NCBI RefSeq assembly: GCF_026625125.1
Contig: NZ_CP113097.1
Span: 2,914,001 to 2,978,000, forward strand
Reading direction: 5' to 3'
DNA from: Pseudomonas putida
GTDB taxonomy: Bacteria; Pseudomonadota; Gammaproteobacteria; Pseudomonadales; Pseudomonadaceae
DNA: 64,000 bases
Shown here: positions 19,015 through 27,624 of the stretch, one piece after another
Numbering within the stretch: the stretch's first letter is position 1
Layout of the letters: every line of letters begins with the position of its first letter
Program-made: the position numbers and the translations under genes
Notes under the pieces: generated by a model
What the model was told of the DNA's origin: nothing
Seen by the model: only the letters and a program-made list of their open reading frames with translations
The model's database searches: none

Positions 19015-20746
19015 CGGGACTGTAGCGGTGACGCCCTTTGAAGCCGCTGCCGCGATTGTCAGGCAGTGGCTGGATGGAAACGGCGCCGTGTTTGCCAAGC
19101 GCTCAACTAAACCCCAGCGCGTCAAAATGGACGCTTGGGTGATCGAACTGGATCATCCAGCAGTGGGGAAACAATCGGTGCAACTGTCGATCCTATCGGA
19201 CTTCCCGGTTACTCCTCCCTTGATTCATGTCGATCCATCACTCTGCTTGGTGTGGCCACATATTGAGGAGGATGGGAAGTTCTGTCACGGCGTTGAACCT
19301 GCTCCCGGGGACTTCGCATCACCGATTCAAGTGGTTGAAGATGTCCTCGACAGGCTAGCGCAGTTCTGGGTTAACACGCAGAATCAGGCCTGGCTTGAAA
19401 GCGAATTTCAAGCAGAGCGTCTGTCTTACTGGCTGCGTTTTTGCTCAATACGCCACAAAGTATTGGGTTATCAGCCGCCGGCGACGACCCGAGTAATGAT
19501 GCACCCGCTGTCACAGGTGACTGAAGGCACAGTGGCTGGCTACTTCCCTAAGGGGCAGAACGCTGGGACATCCGCTTTGGTGGTCACCCAGGGCAGTGAA
19601 GACCCTCATCAGCTGGCCCAACGGCACAGATGGGACTTCGGCACGTTAGCGCGTGGTTGCGCGCTATTCGTACCTCTCCCAGATGGTAGTCTCTGGACGC
19701 CTGTAGTCTGGCCCACCGACTTCGTGGGCCTTTCGGCCTTGGTCGACTACCTCGCAGATGAGCCGGGGCGGTTCACCAAATGGATCACCAAAGTCCGTGA
19801 TGGCAAGAACAGGCAGCAATCACTGACCGTCATCTTCGCCGAAGCCACAGTCTGCTACGGCTATCTGATTTCGCCGTCCATGATTGATCGACTCATGCCA
19901 CCCAGGGTCACTCCCTTCAGGGCAGAGCGTGTCGACGCAGACTGGGCATTGGCTCGAGATACTGGATTGGCGATTGTGCACAAACGACGAAGCTCGCGGG
20001 CCTTGCTATTGGGTTGTGGGTCGCTGGGTTCCCCTGTAGCCGAGCTACTGGCGCGGGCGGGGGTCGGCACGATCGATATCGTCGACAAGGAAGTTTTCGA
20101 GGCAGCTAATTGCGCTCGCCACGTATTAGGGGCCAATGCCATTGGCCAGGCCAAAGCTGACTCGGTCAGCCAGAGGCTTACCGCACTCATACCTCAAGTG
20201 AAGATCAATCCCTTCCATGAGACTGTCACCCAATGGCTAGCTGAGCACTGTGAGACAGACGCCTATGACCTCGTGATTGACTGCACGGGTGAAAGCACGA
20301 CTAGAACCGTCCTATCTCTTCTTCGCGAAACGCTGCTGGGGGAATGCGCAACGGTGTATGCGTGGATGGAACCCTTCTGCGCTGCAGCCCATGTCGTCCA
20401 CGTTTCAGCCAAGGATACATGGCCCGCTGATGACCCAGTTGAACGGGTGAATGTAGCGAGCTGGGGGGCTAACGGGGTGATAAAGCTTCCTGCATGTAGC
20501 ACCAGTTTCAGCACCTATGGCGCTGCCGATGCCTGGCAAGCTGCTGGGTTCGTCACTGAGCGCGCGTTGTCGATTCTGGATGCGCCGGATTCACCCTCTC
20601 AGATTTGGAGCTGGGTGAGGGCCTCGAGCTTTTTTGAGCGTACTGGCGCCGCCACCAGGCTGAGTGATCTCGTGCCTCACTCTGATGATCCGTTTCATGC
20701 GGTTCAGATCATCAGGGACTTTCCGGAGACACTCAGCCATGCATGA
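19007..20746 (+). CDS. cap2: CBASS E2-E1 fusion (Cap2)
   Basis: The 579-residue protein has an N-terminal E2-like domain (LSDFPVTPPLIHV, candidate cysteine in GKFCHG at residue 93), a middle linker domain, and a C-terminal E1 domain. The E1 nucleotide site is ALLLGCGSLGSPVAELLA near residue 331, and the catalytic cysteine lies in LPACSTSFSTYG near residue 495. Such enzymes attach the C-terminus of the CD-NTase to a target and prime it for second-messenger synthesis. The start is TTG 19007 with GAGGG six bases upstream. The middle domain is strikingly like the orphan protein at 44295-45092. Confidence 0.9.
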   Translation: MPDGTVAVTPFEAAAAIVRQWLDGNGAVFAKRSTKPQRVKMDAWVIELDHPAVGKQSVQLSILSDFPVTPPLIHVDPSLCLVWPHIEEDGKFCHGVEPAPGDFASPIQVVEDVLDRLAQFWVNTQNQAWLESEFQAERLSYWLRFCSIRHKVLGYQPPATTRVMMHPLSQVTEGTVAGYFPKGQNAGTSALVVTQGSEDPHQLAQRHRWDFGTLARGCALFVPLPDGSLWTPVVWPTDFVGLSALVDYLADEPGRFTKWITKVRDGKNRQQSLTVIFAEATVCYGYLISPSMIDRLMPPRVTPFRAERVDADWALARDTGLAIVHKRRSSRALLLGCGSLGSPVAELLARAGVGTIDIVDKEVFEAANCARHVLGANAIGQAKADSVSQRLTALIPQVKINPFHETVTQWLAEHCETDAYDLVIDCTGESTTRTVLSLLRETLLGECATVYAWMEPFCAAAHVVHVSAKDTWPADDPVERVNVASWGANGVIKLPACSTSFSTYGAADAWQAAGFVTERALSILDAPDSPSQIWSWVRASSFFERTGAATRLSDLVPHSDDPFHAVQIIRDFPETLSHA

Positions 20747-21224
20747 GCACAGCCTGCGGTACCGAATTCCAGGCGCTCAATGGCAGATCGAGTTCCCCGC
20801 TGAATCTGTACTGATACTGAAGCAGCATGTCCAACACGATTTTAAAACCGCTGAGGCAGCAGGGCAGCTCTACACCAGGGACGTCAATGGCCCAGTGATA
20901 CGCGTCGAGAGGGTTACCAATCCCGTTTCACGATGGGCTCGCTATGCCGGGGTGAAACTGGATCTCAAGGTTGTGAAGAAGGAGCGCGAGCGCTTGTTTC
21001 AAGAGGGGCTGCACTGCCTGGGTTTCTGGCATTCCCATCCCGAGGCCCAGCCACGCCCGTCGCAACCAGACCTTGCCATGGCTGCGGATCAGGCCCGTGC
21101 CGGCATTGATGACTTCGCGGGATTGCTTTTCGTGATCATAGGTAACGCTCCTTTTCCCCAGGGGCTTGCTGTCTGGGTGCATGACGGCTCCACGCTCTGG
21201 AGTGCCGAGCACGTCGTGGACTGA
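20739..21224 (+). CDS. cap3: CBASS JAB/MPN isopeptidase (Cap3)
   Basis: The 161-residue protein has a JAMM zinc-protease signature: Glu22 in FPAESV, then FWHSHPEAQPRPSQPD near residues 96-111 (H-x-H-P...S-x-x-D). In type II CBASS this enzyme removes what Cap2 attaches and so keeps the CD-NTase in check. The chosen start, ATG 20739, overlaps the Cap2 stop (20744-20746). A longer frame from 20664 has non-protein-like sequence over the end of cap2. Confidence 0.9.
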   Translation: MHEHSLRYRIPGAQWQIEFPAESVLILKQHVQHDFKTAEAAGQLYTRDVNGPVIRVERVTNPVSRWARYAGVKLDLKVVKKERERLFQEGLHCLGFWHSHPEAQPRPSQPDLAMAADQARAGIDDFAGLLFVIIGNAPFPQGLAVWVHDGSTLWSAEHVVD

Positions 21225-21297
21225 AGATAGGCTCACACACCAAGTGCGCGGTCGGCTAGGACGTCCTGCGCTGTAACCGTTATCCAGGATGACCCCC

Positions 21298-22464
21298 ATG
21301 TCTCGCTTTGAAAGCATACTGACCAACATCGTCGCCCACTCAGCCCTGCCGCTGGATGCATATGAAACCGCAGTGGATCGCTACCAGGGGTTTGGAAAGT
21401 GGCTCGAGCGGGACGATTCCCCTCTTAAGGACAATGATATACACGCGTTCCCTCAGGGATCATTTGCTTTGGGAACCGCAGTTTCACCGGTAAATCCTGC
21501 AGATAGCTACGATCTCGACTTTGCGTTCAAATTCCGCAAGGGCGTTTCGATCGACACGCATACCCAGAAGCAGATCAAGCTGATGCTTGAGCGCGAGTTG
21601 GAGCTCTATCGCCTCCACACCGGTATAGCAGAGCCCCTTGAGGAGAAGCATCGCTGCTGGCGACTTCTATACCCAAGCTTTCATTTGGATATCGTGCCTT
21701 GCATTCCCGCTCACGAAAAGCAGCGAAGCCTGTTGGTCGCCTCGATGGAGAGCATTGGTACCGCAACCGAGGAGGCTCAAAGCATTGCGTCGTTGGCCGT
21801 TCTGATCACGGACAATGAAAGTGCCACGTTTGAGCAGATTGATAGGAACTGGCTGGTGAGTAACCCTGATGGGTACGCTCGATGGTTTGCGGCCCGGTCA
21901 CAGAACCTCAACTCAGTGTATTCGGCTGAGGCGTTTGTCGAAGCTGTTCCCTATTTCAGTCAATCCACCAACCTGCAGCGTGTTATCCAGCTACTCAAGC
22001 GACATCGCGACGTAATGTTCAAACTCGAACCCGACAGCAAGCCCATTTCTGTGATCATTACAACGATCGCTGCACAGGCATACCAACCTGCACAATCTCT
22101 GGAGCAGACGTTGGAAATGGCAATGGCGGGGCTACGCAGCTTCATTGGGAGCAATGTGCATGTCCTGAGGAATCCAGTCGACCCCAATGAGAACTTCGCC
22201 GACCGCTGGGATGATCCTCGCTACGCTGACCTTCAACTCAAGCAGAATTTCCACAATTGGGTCATACAGCTGGGAAAGGACATCGACTTTATCAAAGCCG
22301 CGCAAAGCGAGCAGGAGGCGATGAGTAGGGTCAGAGTAAAATTTGGGGTTGAGCTGAGTGAGTTGTTACCTTTTGAGGGTCTTGGCGGGACGGACGAGCC
22401 CTATGCCGCGCTGCCGACCACGTTTGTGACAGCGCCTCCACGGCCATGGGGGATAGGCCGGTGA
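21298..22464 (+). CDS. Second CD-NTase of the locus
   Basis: The 388-residue protein has FPQGSFALGT (Gly-Ser at about 54-55), SYDLDFAF (Asp72, Asp74) and HLDIVPCIP (third Asp near 131), so all catalytic carboxylates are present. It aligns by eye with the first CD-NTase along its whole length but is clearly diverged. The start is ATG 21298, eight bases after AGGA; ATG 21289 sits on the ribosome site. It begins 73 bp after cap3 with no visible terminator between, so it may belong to the same transcript. It overlaps the E2-like gene by 19 bp. No effector of its own is adjacent. Confidence 0.88.
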   Translation: MSRFESILTNIVAHSALPLDAYETAVDRYQGFGKWLERDDSPLKDNDIHAFPQGSFALGTAVSPVNPADSYDLDFAFKFRKGVSIDTHTQKQIKLMLERELELYRLHTGIAEPLEEKHRCWRLLYPSFHLDIVPCIPAHEKQRSLLVASMESIGTATEEAQSIASLAVLITDNESATFEQIDRNWLVSNPDGYARWFAARSQNLNSVYSAEAFVEAVPYFSQSTNLQRVIQLLKRHRDVMFKLEPDSKPISVIITTIAAQAYQPAQSLEQTLEMAMAGLRSFIGSNVHVLRNPVDPNENFADRWDDPRYADLQLKQNFHNWVIQLGKDIDFIKAAQSEQEAMSRVRVKFGVELSELLPFEGLGGTDEPYAALPTTFVTAPPRPWGIGR

Positions 22465-23108
22465 TTGACCCTTCCGTTGAAGATTTTCTCCTGACTAACC
22501 CAGGTATGGGATATGGCCCTGTAAGCCGAGGCGTCCAACACATCTCGGGACTTTTCAGATTTCGAGCCCGGTCGAGCCGCCTCTCTTACATTGAAGATGA
22601 GTTTTGGCTGCGTATTAGTCTCAGTGCCCCGCTGAAAACGGCGCTTCCAGAGGTTTTCGAGGAGGGCGGACGGATACCCAGGATTGCAGCCAACCATATA
22701 AATCCGGACGACTCGCTGTGCCTGGGTTCTCCACTGCGCCAACGTCTTGCTATGTGCGGTAGTACGACACTGCAATCCTTCGCAGAAAGCTGTGTGGTGC
22801 CTTTTCTCTACACACGAGTTCTGCGCGAGCAAGGCATGCACGTCTTTCCATTTGGAGAGCTTGAGCATGGGGCAGCTGGGCTGGCTGAGGACTATCAGGA
22901 TATTTTCCAACTTGAAGAGCGGGCACAACTCGAGCCCCTGCTGAAGCTACTCCTCATGGATGCTGCAGCGGCTGACACAAAGATGTGCCCGTGCTGCGGT
23001 TCCAGGCCATTTGGCTCATGCCTCACAGGCATCAAAGCCCGCCTCATTGCAAGTGACTTCAGCCAGCAAGAACTCAGCACTGCGTACAGCCAGCTTTTTG
23101 ATGAGTGA
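22446..23108 (+). CDS. E2-like protein of a short type II CBASS module
   Basis: The 220-residue protein is arranged like the E2-only partner of short type II CBASS: DEFWLRISLSAPLK, then NHINPDDSLCLGSPLRQRL with candidate catalytic Cys92. Unlike Cap2 it has no E1 domain. The C-terminal region adds KMCPCCGSRPFGSC, a zinc-knuckle-like cysteine motif. ATG 22446 is given as start; GTG 22461 has a better purine-rich leader. It follows the second CD-NTase with overlapping ends, implying a functional pair. The catalytic residue is my inference. Confidence 0.75.
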   Translation: MGDRPVIDPSVEDFLLTNPGMGYGPVSRGVQHISGLFRFRARSSRLSYIEDEFWLRISLSAPLKTALPEVFEEGGRIPRIAANHINPDDSLCLGSPLRQRLAMCGSTTLQSFAESCVVPFLYTRVLREQGMHVFPFGELEHGAAGLAEDYQDIFQLEERAQLEPLLKLLLMDAAAADTKMCPCCGSRPFGSCLTGIKARLIASDFSQQELSTAYSQLFDE

Positions 23109-23207
23109 TGGAAAGGGCCCTTTAGCCACGATAAGGATGCGGCACCTACCTGCGATGTGGTCAGACACCACGTCGACCCGATCAGGTGTTGCGGGCTCTG
23201 TATTTCG

Positions 23208-23621
23208 TTAATCCACAAACGCCAACTCGGTTTGCATGCCCGAGGAGCCGGTCGATCGGTGAGTGGCGGGGCGCGCTGGCATATTTCTCTGGCTGATCGT
23301 AGGGCTTTCCATTCCAGATACCCGCAATCCGGTAAGACCGTCACCCTGGTGGAGCGATGACAGCTCAGACTCCAATTTTCTGATCAGCTCCCCTACCGAC
23401 TCACCCGAACTCTCACTCAATGTCAGCGTGAGCAATGTGAGGGGACTTAAGTCCAGGTGCTGGCTCAATTGCTCGAGCTTGTCCAACGTGATGCTGGATT
23501 TACCGGTTTCGAGCTTGGACAAGTAGGTGCGGCTGCTGACTTCAGCGAATCCCCGCTGACTCATATTGCGCGTCGTACGCAACGCTCGAAGCACGCTTGC
23601 AAACGCAGATTTCAGTGACAT
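23208..23621 (-). CDS. XRE-type helix-turn-helix regulator
   Basis: The 137-residue protein has an N-terminal HTH: FASVLRALRTTRNMSQRGFA, then SSRTYLSKLETGKSSITL, typical of XRE/Cro repressors. The C-terminal half is predicted disordered (Pro/Ser/Thr-rich). It points toward the end of the CBASS locus and is divergent from the 23829 gene. A perfect-arm palindrome at 23697-23712 lies in the divergent region, 76 bp from its start, and is the natural candidate operator. Confidence 0.82.
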   Translation of the reverse strand: MSLKSAFASVLRALRTTRNMSQRGFAEVSSRTYLSKLETGKSSITLDKLEQLSQHLDLSPLTLLTLTLSESSGESVGELIRKLESELSSLHQGDGLTGLRVSGMESPTISQRNMPARPATHRSTGSSGMQTELAFVD

Positions 23622-23696
23622 CCATCTTTCCCAAAATGAGATTACTGGTCAGATCATCATGCTGTTACGCGTTCATCATACCTTTTACGCCTGGAG

Positions 23697-23712
23697 GAGT
23701 ACATTTGTACTC
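23697..23712. promoter_or_regulatory. Palindromic operator candidate (GAGTACA-type), site 1
   Basis: GAGTACATTTGTACTC lies between the divergent XRE gene and the 23829 gene. It is the exact reverse complement of the sequence at 38360-38375, and its arms recur at 35002-35025. The position in a divergent promoter beside an XRE gene suggests autoregulation. Confidence 0.55.
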
Positions 23713-23828
23713 TTAACGAGTTCGCACGACGCCGCTGTGAGCGCCGTGGCAGAATGCTCGAGCCTGAGCAGCGGTCTCGCACCCTTTGACCGGAGGCTAA
23801 AGATGAAAGTGAGCAAAGGATCGCAGTC

Positions 23829-24293
23829 ATGGAGCAGCTGAACAGAGCCAAGCGCTACCTGGGAAAAATAGAGCGCTTTTACAGTGGGGTGATCTCATCG
23901 GCCTGTCATGACGAGGACGCCTACCTTGACGATATGCTCTCCTTTTTCATCCACTGCTACCACGTTCGAGACTGGGCTATTCACGGCGCAGCACTGCACA
24001 GCCGAGAGATCGACGCATTCATCAACAGTCATGAATCCTTGAAGATTTGCACGGATCTGGCCAACGGCTCAAAGCACTGCAAGCTTACGCGCGCACCACG
24101 GACTGGCTGTCAGCCGTCAATTGCCAACGGTGGAGTGGAGTACTCCACCTGGTACGCAAGGGATGGTGGTGGCGAGGGTCTGAAGTGCAGCTACGTCGTC
24201 ATGAGCAACGGCGTCGCAATGGATGCCCTGCAGCTGGGGCGTGACTGCATAGCGCTCTGGGATCAATTCCTCGAAGGATCAGGCGCCCGGTAG
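23829..24293 (+). CDS. Uncharacterised protein, possible HEPN-type fold (154 aa)
   Basis: AAGGA lies eight bases before the ATG. The helical N-terminal half contains FFIHCYHVRDWAIHG; RDWAIH fits the Rx4H pattern of HEPN ribonucleases, though the fit may be fortuitous. DLANGSKHCKL follows, a phrase I associate with a widespread family of unknown proteins. No membrane segment. It is divergent from the XRE regulator and 67 bp upstream of the 24361 gene, with which it may be co-transcribed. Confidence 0.65.
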   Translation: MEQLNRAKRYLGKIERFYSGVISSACHDEDAYLDDMLSFFIHCYHVRDWAIHGAALHSREIDAFINSHESLKICTDLANGSKHCKLTRAPRTGCQPSIANGGVEYSTWYARDGGGEGLKCSYVVMSNGVAMDALQLGRDCIALWDQFLEGSGAR

Positions 24294-24360
24294 ACGAGCC
24301 TGTTTTTTCCCCCACACAACCATCGAATGATCTATCAACCCTCAACCACCGGGAATTGCC

Positions 24361-25416
24361 ATGATCCCTTCGTCCCGCTTCGCAGAACACGCAACCAGTA
24401 GTATGAAGCTGATGAGCTTCTACCTCAGTCGTGATCGGGTGCTAGCGTTGCTCCACAATCAACAACTGCCCTCATACGTGAGGATGGCGCTTCAGGGGCA
24501 GAATGTCTCGATGGCCTCTGCCATCTTGTCTAATGAGCTTGGCGCCTACGTTCTGGATGCGATAACCACGAGCTCGATCAAGACGCTTGACCAGTTAGAG
24601 CGAGATGGCCAGCTCGCAGAAGGATCGTTGTTCATGCACTACGGCCAAGTGTCGGGTAAAGGATTTTCCTGGGCCAACAAGACGCCCGCTCTGTGTCTCA
24701 CGGGCAGACTTGAGTATGCCTTGGCGGGTAAAAAGCTGATCGTCGATTTCACGAAAAATGGACTCATCAACGACACCGCCTACACACGCATGCAAGGTCT
24801 GACCCGCCTATTCATCTTTGGATATGTCACTCAAATTGACGACTACACCATCCGTGCTGTTCCGTACGTCATAGGGGATCTGGTCAAGGCAGCACCTGCA
24901 TTTCCCGCCCCCATCATCACCACCTTGGAGTTGCGCCCTCAGGAAATCCAGCAGTTCGCGAGCATTAATGGCTCCGGGATGCCAAGAGGAGCGGAATTTC
25001 AGAGAATGAAGGAAGTGCCCGAACGCACCGTGAAGGCGCTGTTGTGCAGCCTGTTAGAGGAGCCCGACGTGCCGGCTGACTGGGGAGGGGAAGAATGTGA
25101 TCTTCTCTCCAATAACCTTCTCGTTGGAGGCCAGCGCCAGCTCGGAGCGTTCCTTCTGAAGGGGCCGGCCAGGTTTCATGAAATGAAGCCCTCTGATCTG
25201 GGAAAAAATGCTGATCAGCTCTACCGGCTCTTCAATATTCCCGCTCAGATCTATGTAATTCAACACTGCCACAAGATCGGCGCTGCGGTGCGCAAACAGG
25301 CCTTGGCACTGGCGTTCACCCAAAATCTCGTTGCGCCCTGCCGTATCTGTTTTCTCGATGGCGTATCGACAGCACAACTGCTGCAGGCTAACGGATTATG
25401 GCCCTCCCGTAGCTAG
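24361..25416 (+). CDS. Uncharacterised protein, possible PD-(D/E)xK nuclease-like C-terminus
   Basis: The 351-residue protein has a mixed N-terminal region. The C-terminal third reads EECDLLSNNLLV, then GAFLLKGPARFHEMKPSDLG, then IYVIQHCHKIG and RICFLDG. An acidic position followed by a strand ending L-L-K-G is how PD-(D/E)xK nucleases present their catalytic pair, so a nuclease is possible. This is inference from pattern only. It follows the HEPN-like gene and precedes a convergent XRE gene. Confidence 0.6.
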   Translation: MIPSSRFAEHATSSMKLMSFYLSRDRVLALLHNQQLPSYVRMALQGQNVSMASAILSNELGAYVLDAITTSSIKTLDQLERDGQLAEGSLFMHYGQVSGKGFSWANKTPALCLTGRLEYALAGKKLIVDFTKNGLINDTAYTRMQGLTRLFIFGYVTQIDDYTIRAVPYVIGDLVKAAPAFPAPIITTLELRPQEIQQFASINGSGMPRGAEFQRMKEVPERTVKALLCSLLEEPDVPADWGGEECDLLSNNLLVGGQRQLGAFLLKGPARFHEMKPSDLGKNADQLYRLFNIPAQIYVIQHCHKIGAAVRKQALALAFTQNLVAPCRICFLDGVSTAQLLQANGLWPSRS

Positions 25417-25464
25417 CGAACTCGCCTGGGCAAATCCTCAGCAATAAATCAGAAAATCGAGGGT

Positions 25465-25941
25465 TTAGAGGTCTGACTTTTTCCAAATGTCATTAACAGT
25501 TGACCGCGCAATCCCCAGGCTCTCGGAAATTTCTCGCTTGGATTTTCCAGCAGCTTTTGCCTCTAGAACAGCTTGAACCTTGGCAGGATCGGTGCGACGC
25601 CCAGGGGTTTGGATGACGACATCGCCGTCTCGATAATGGTCAGCTATTTGGGCATCGATCCCCAGATCTGAGATTTTCTGTAGCTCCGAATTCAAGTAAT
25701 CAACATATTGAGCAGGCGTCACGCCTTGCTCCAAGCGCGAGGCGTACGCCAGCAGTGCAACCGGGTCGATCCCGAGTCGACCAGCCAAAGTTTCCAGCGT
25801 GACGAGCGTCGCGCTTGCCTTCGCATTTTCCAGGTTATGGATGTGTCTGGCCTCGACTGCGCCGGAAAACTGCTCTTGAGACAGGCCTCGCGCGACACGA
25901 ACGAGCCGAAGCACGGCAGCCAACGGGCGCATGAGCGACAT
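25465..25941 (-). CDS. XRE-type regulator with a second C-terminal HTH
   Basis: The 158-residue protein has an N-terminal XRE HTH (LRLVRVARGLSQEQFSG, IHNLENAKASAT). Its C-terminal HTH is like the Hin/resolvase type: VQAVLEAKAAGKSKREISE and LGIARSTVNDIWKKSDL. Two DNA-binding modules suggest binding at two sites or loop formation. The upstream region (25989-26031) has inverted repeats that could be its operator. It is convergent with the 24361 gene. Confidence 0.8.
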   Translation of the reverse strand: MSLMRPLAAVLRLVRVARGLSQEQFSGAVEARHIHNLENAKASATLVTLETLAGRLGIDPVALLAYASRLEQGVTPAQYVDYLNSELQKISDLGIDAQIADHYRDGDVVIQTPGRRTDPAKVQAVLEAKAAGKSKREISESLGIARSTVNDIWKKSDL

Positions 25942-25988
25942 GGGTAATCCTCGAAAACTGAGGATGTAGCCACATTGCCACCTACGGA

Positions 25989-26031
25989 ACTATGCAATAT
26001 AGCTCCTGTTACCGTATGGCGAAGCGCCATA
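25989..26031. promoter_or_regulatory. Inverted repeats upstream of the double-HTH regulator
   Basis: TATGGCG (26015-26021) and CGCCATA (26025-26031) form a 7-bp inverted repeat, and CTATGCAATATAG lies just before it. Both sit about 50-90 bp upstream of the minus-strand regulator start. Operator function is inferred from position. Confidence 0.35.
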
Positions 26032-26229
26032 TGCCATGTGCCTTCCAGATTAAAGGGCTGTCGTCTGGTCGGTAACAGCGCCCCCCTAATGTCTGGCGCT
26101 GACCGCATGATCAATAGACCCCTTCAAAAGCCCCTAGCAGATCGTGCGTAACAGCTACCACGGCACGCTGGGGCTCGCCTGGGCGTGATTGAACATGCCA
26201 GATCAGGCCGCTTTCCAATGGAGTGAAGC

Positions 26230-26718
26230 ATGTCCGACGTCAGCATCGTCACCGGGAAACTCGAGGTTGTAGGCCCTTCAAGCGACAAACCTGACGGCTC
26301 CGAGTACACCTATCTCCGGTTCAGTCAAAAGAACGGGGCTACTAAACTGATGAAGAAGGTCGGGGTAGGGCAGTTGGTTGAGTCCTACCTGCGTCCGGGC
26401 ATCGAAGGGCAATTTTTCTTCGTCAAACTGGGACGCCTCGGGCACATCCTCTTCGCGGTGAAAACTACAGACGGGCAGAAGATCTATGAGGAAAATGGAT
26501 TCTCAAGCTGGATCAGAAAGATGCGCCTGAGTGCCTTCGTACTCCTTTTACTGTTCTTACCGCTTAGCTTCGTGGGGCTGCTGATGGGAGGGTATCTCGG
26601 GGTCATCGTGCCAATCGGCTTCGTCTACGTCATGTGGAAGCTCGCAGTGTCGTTCCCTAAAGTGCTCAACGAGAAGTTCCTGCGTGAGCACCTCGATCAG
26701 CAAGGCTTCGCGAGCTGA
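26230..26718 (+). CDS. Small membrane protein (162 aa)
   Basis: GGAG lies seven bases upstream of the ATG. Residues 1-95 are soluble with beta-rich phrases (IVTGKLEVVG, EYTYLRFSQKNG). Two adjacent transmembrane helices follow (LSAFVLLLLFLPLSFVGLL and GVIVPIGFVYVMWKLAV), then a short charged tail. No family was recognised. It stands alone between divergent and convergent neighbours. Confidence 0.65.
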   Translation: MSDVSIVTGKLEVVGPSSDKPDGSEYTYLRFSQKNGATKLMKKVGVGQLVESYLRPGIEGQFFFVKLGRLGHILFAVKTTDGQKIYEENGFSSWIRKMRLSAFVLLLLFLPLSFVGLLMGGYLGVIVPIGFVYVMWKLAVSFPKVLNEKFLREHLDQQGFAS

Positions 26719-26798
26719 CTAGGGACTCTTGTTCCGCGCTGGCACAATCCCAGCGCGGCCATCACTTACAGTCTCAGGGAAAAGATCTGGTGGCGCGT

Positions 26799-27419
26799 TC
26801 AGCGGACAGACTTTTCGATCAAATGAAGAACGATCGCCGCTACGTTTCTCGCATCATCGATTCCGCGATGGTACGTTCCTGACCAAGGCAACCCCAACTG
26901 CTCCACGCTGGGCTTCAAGCCACCTGGCCGCTTCGCATAGACCTGCTCAAACCAGTCCTTGACGTTGTAATGCGCGAGAGCCTCCAGAATGCTGGAGCTC
27001 TGATTGATTCTCCCATCGCGCCGAATCTGGGTAGCGTCGTATTTACCCCAGGATACCCAGGCAGCGTTTTCGTAGCTCCTCGAGAAATCATCAACCTGCT
27101 GCATGACCTCGACAAACCCTGGCGCTGTATCAATATCGCGTTGGTTGATCGTGGTGAGTGCTTTGCAAAATGATGTGAGGAGGGGGTGCAGGCGTGGTCG
27201 GATGAAGCTCTGAAAGCTGTCCACCACACGGTGTTCTCGCTGATCCACTACCACTAGACCAAGCTCAATTGTCTCCATTTCATCAGGCGTTACGATCAGC
27301 GGCCTGGCAGGCTCGTCCTGCCCCACATCATCGCAGGTGGCTTCGAGGTCTACGCAGAAGAGGTACCGATAGCGGCTGATGCATTGCTGAATATTCTCTT
27401 GAGGATAATGGTGGGGCAT
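26799..27419 (-). CDS. DEDD-type 3'-5' exonuclease (ERI-1-like)
   Basis: The 206-residue protein opens its exonuclease core with YLFCVDLEATCDD (Asp24, Glu26). It continues with SWGKYDATQIRRDG (third Asp) and ends with YHRGIDDARNVAAI (H-x-x-x-x-D), the DEDDh pattern. The phrases are closest to ERI-1/Snipper-type exonucleases, which trim RNA or structured 3' ends. It is on the same strand and 205 bp downstream of the large GHKL ATPase gene. No other domain is present. Confidence 0.85.
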   Translation of the reverse strand: MPHHYPQENIQQCISRYRYLFCVDLEATCDDVGQDEPARPLIVTPDEMETIELGLVVVDQREHRVVDSFQSFIRPRLHPLLTSFCKALTTINQRDIDTAPGFVEVMQQVDDFSRSYENAAWVSWGKYDATQIRRDGRINQSSSILEALAHYNVKDWFEQVYAKRPGGLKPSVEQLGLPWSGTYHRGIDDARNVAAIVLHLIEKSVR

Positions 27420-27624
27420 GGAATTGCGCTCGATCAGTCGGTTTCATCAGGCTATCCAGTTCTCGGCAACGCTGGCAATGCCTGAACCAATGCGCCACCG
27501 AGGCGTCTTGTGAACGAACAATCGCTCACGAAGCGAGAAGCTCAGTTTTCGAAAGCCCCCACTTACCTTAGGCACCAGCGCCTTCTTTGTGAGTCGGCGC
27601 GGGAGCCAGCATCACGCCCGCGGA

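Noticed and set aside
24131..24150. GGAGTACTCC palindrome
   Set aside because: It lies inside the 23829-24293 gene and lacks the central spacer of the other sites.
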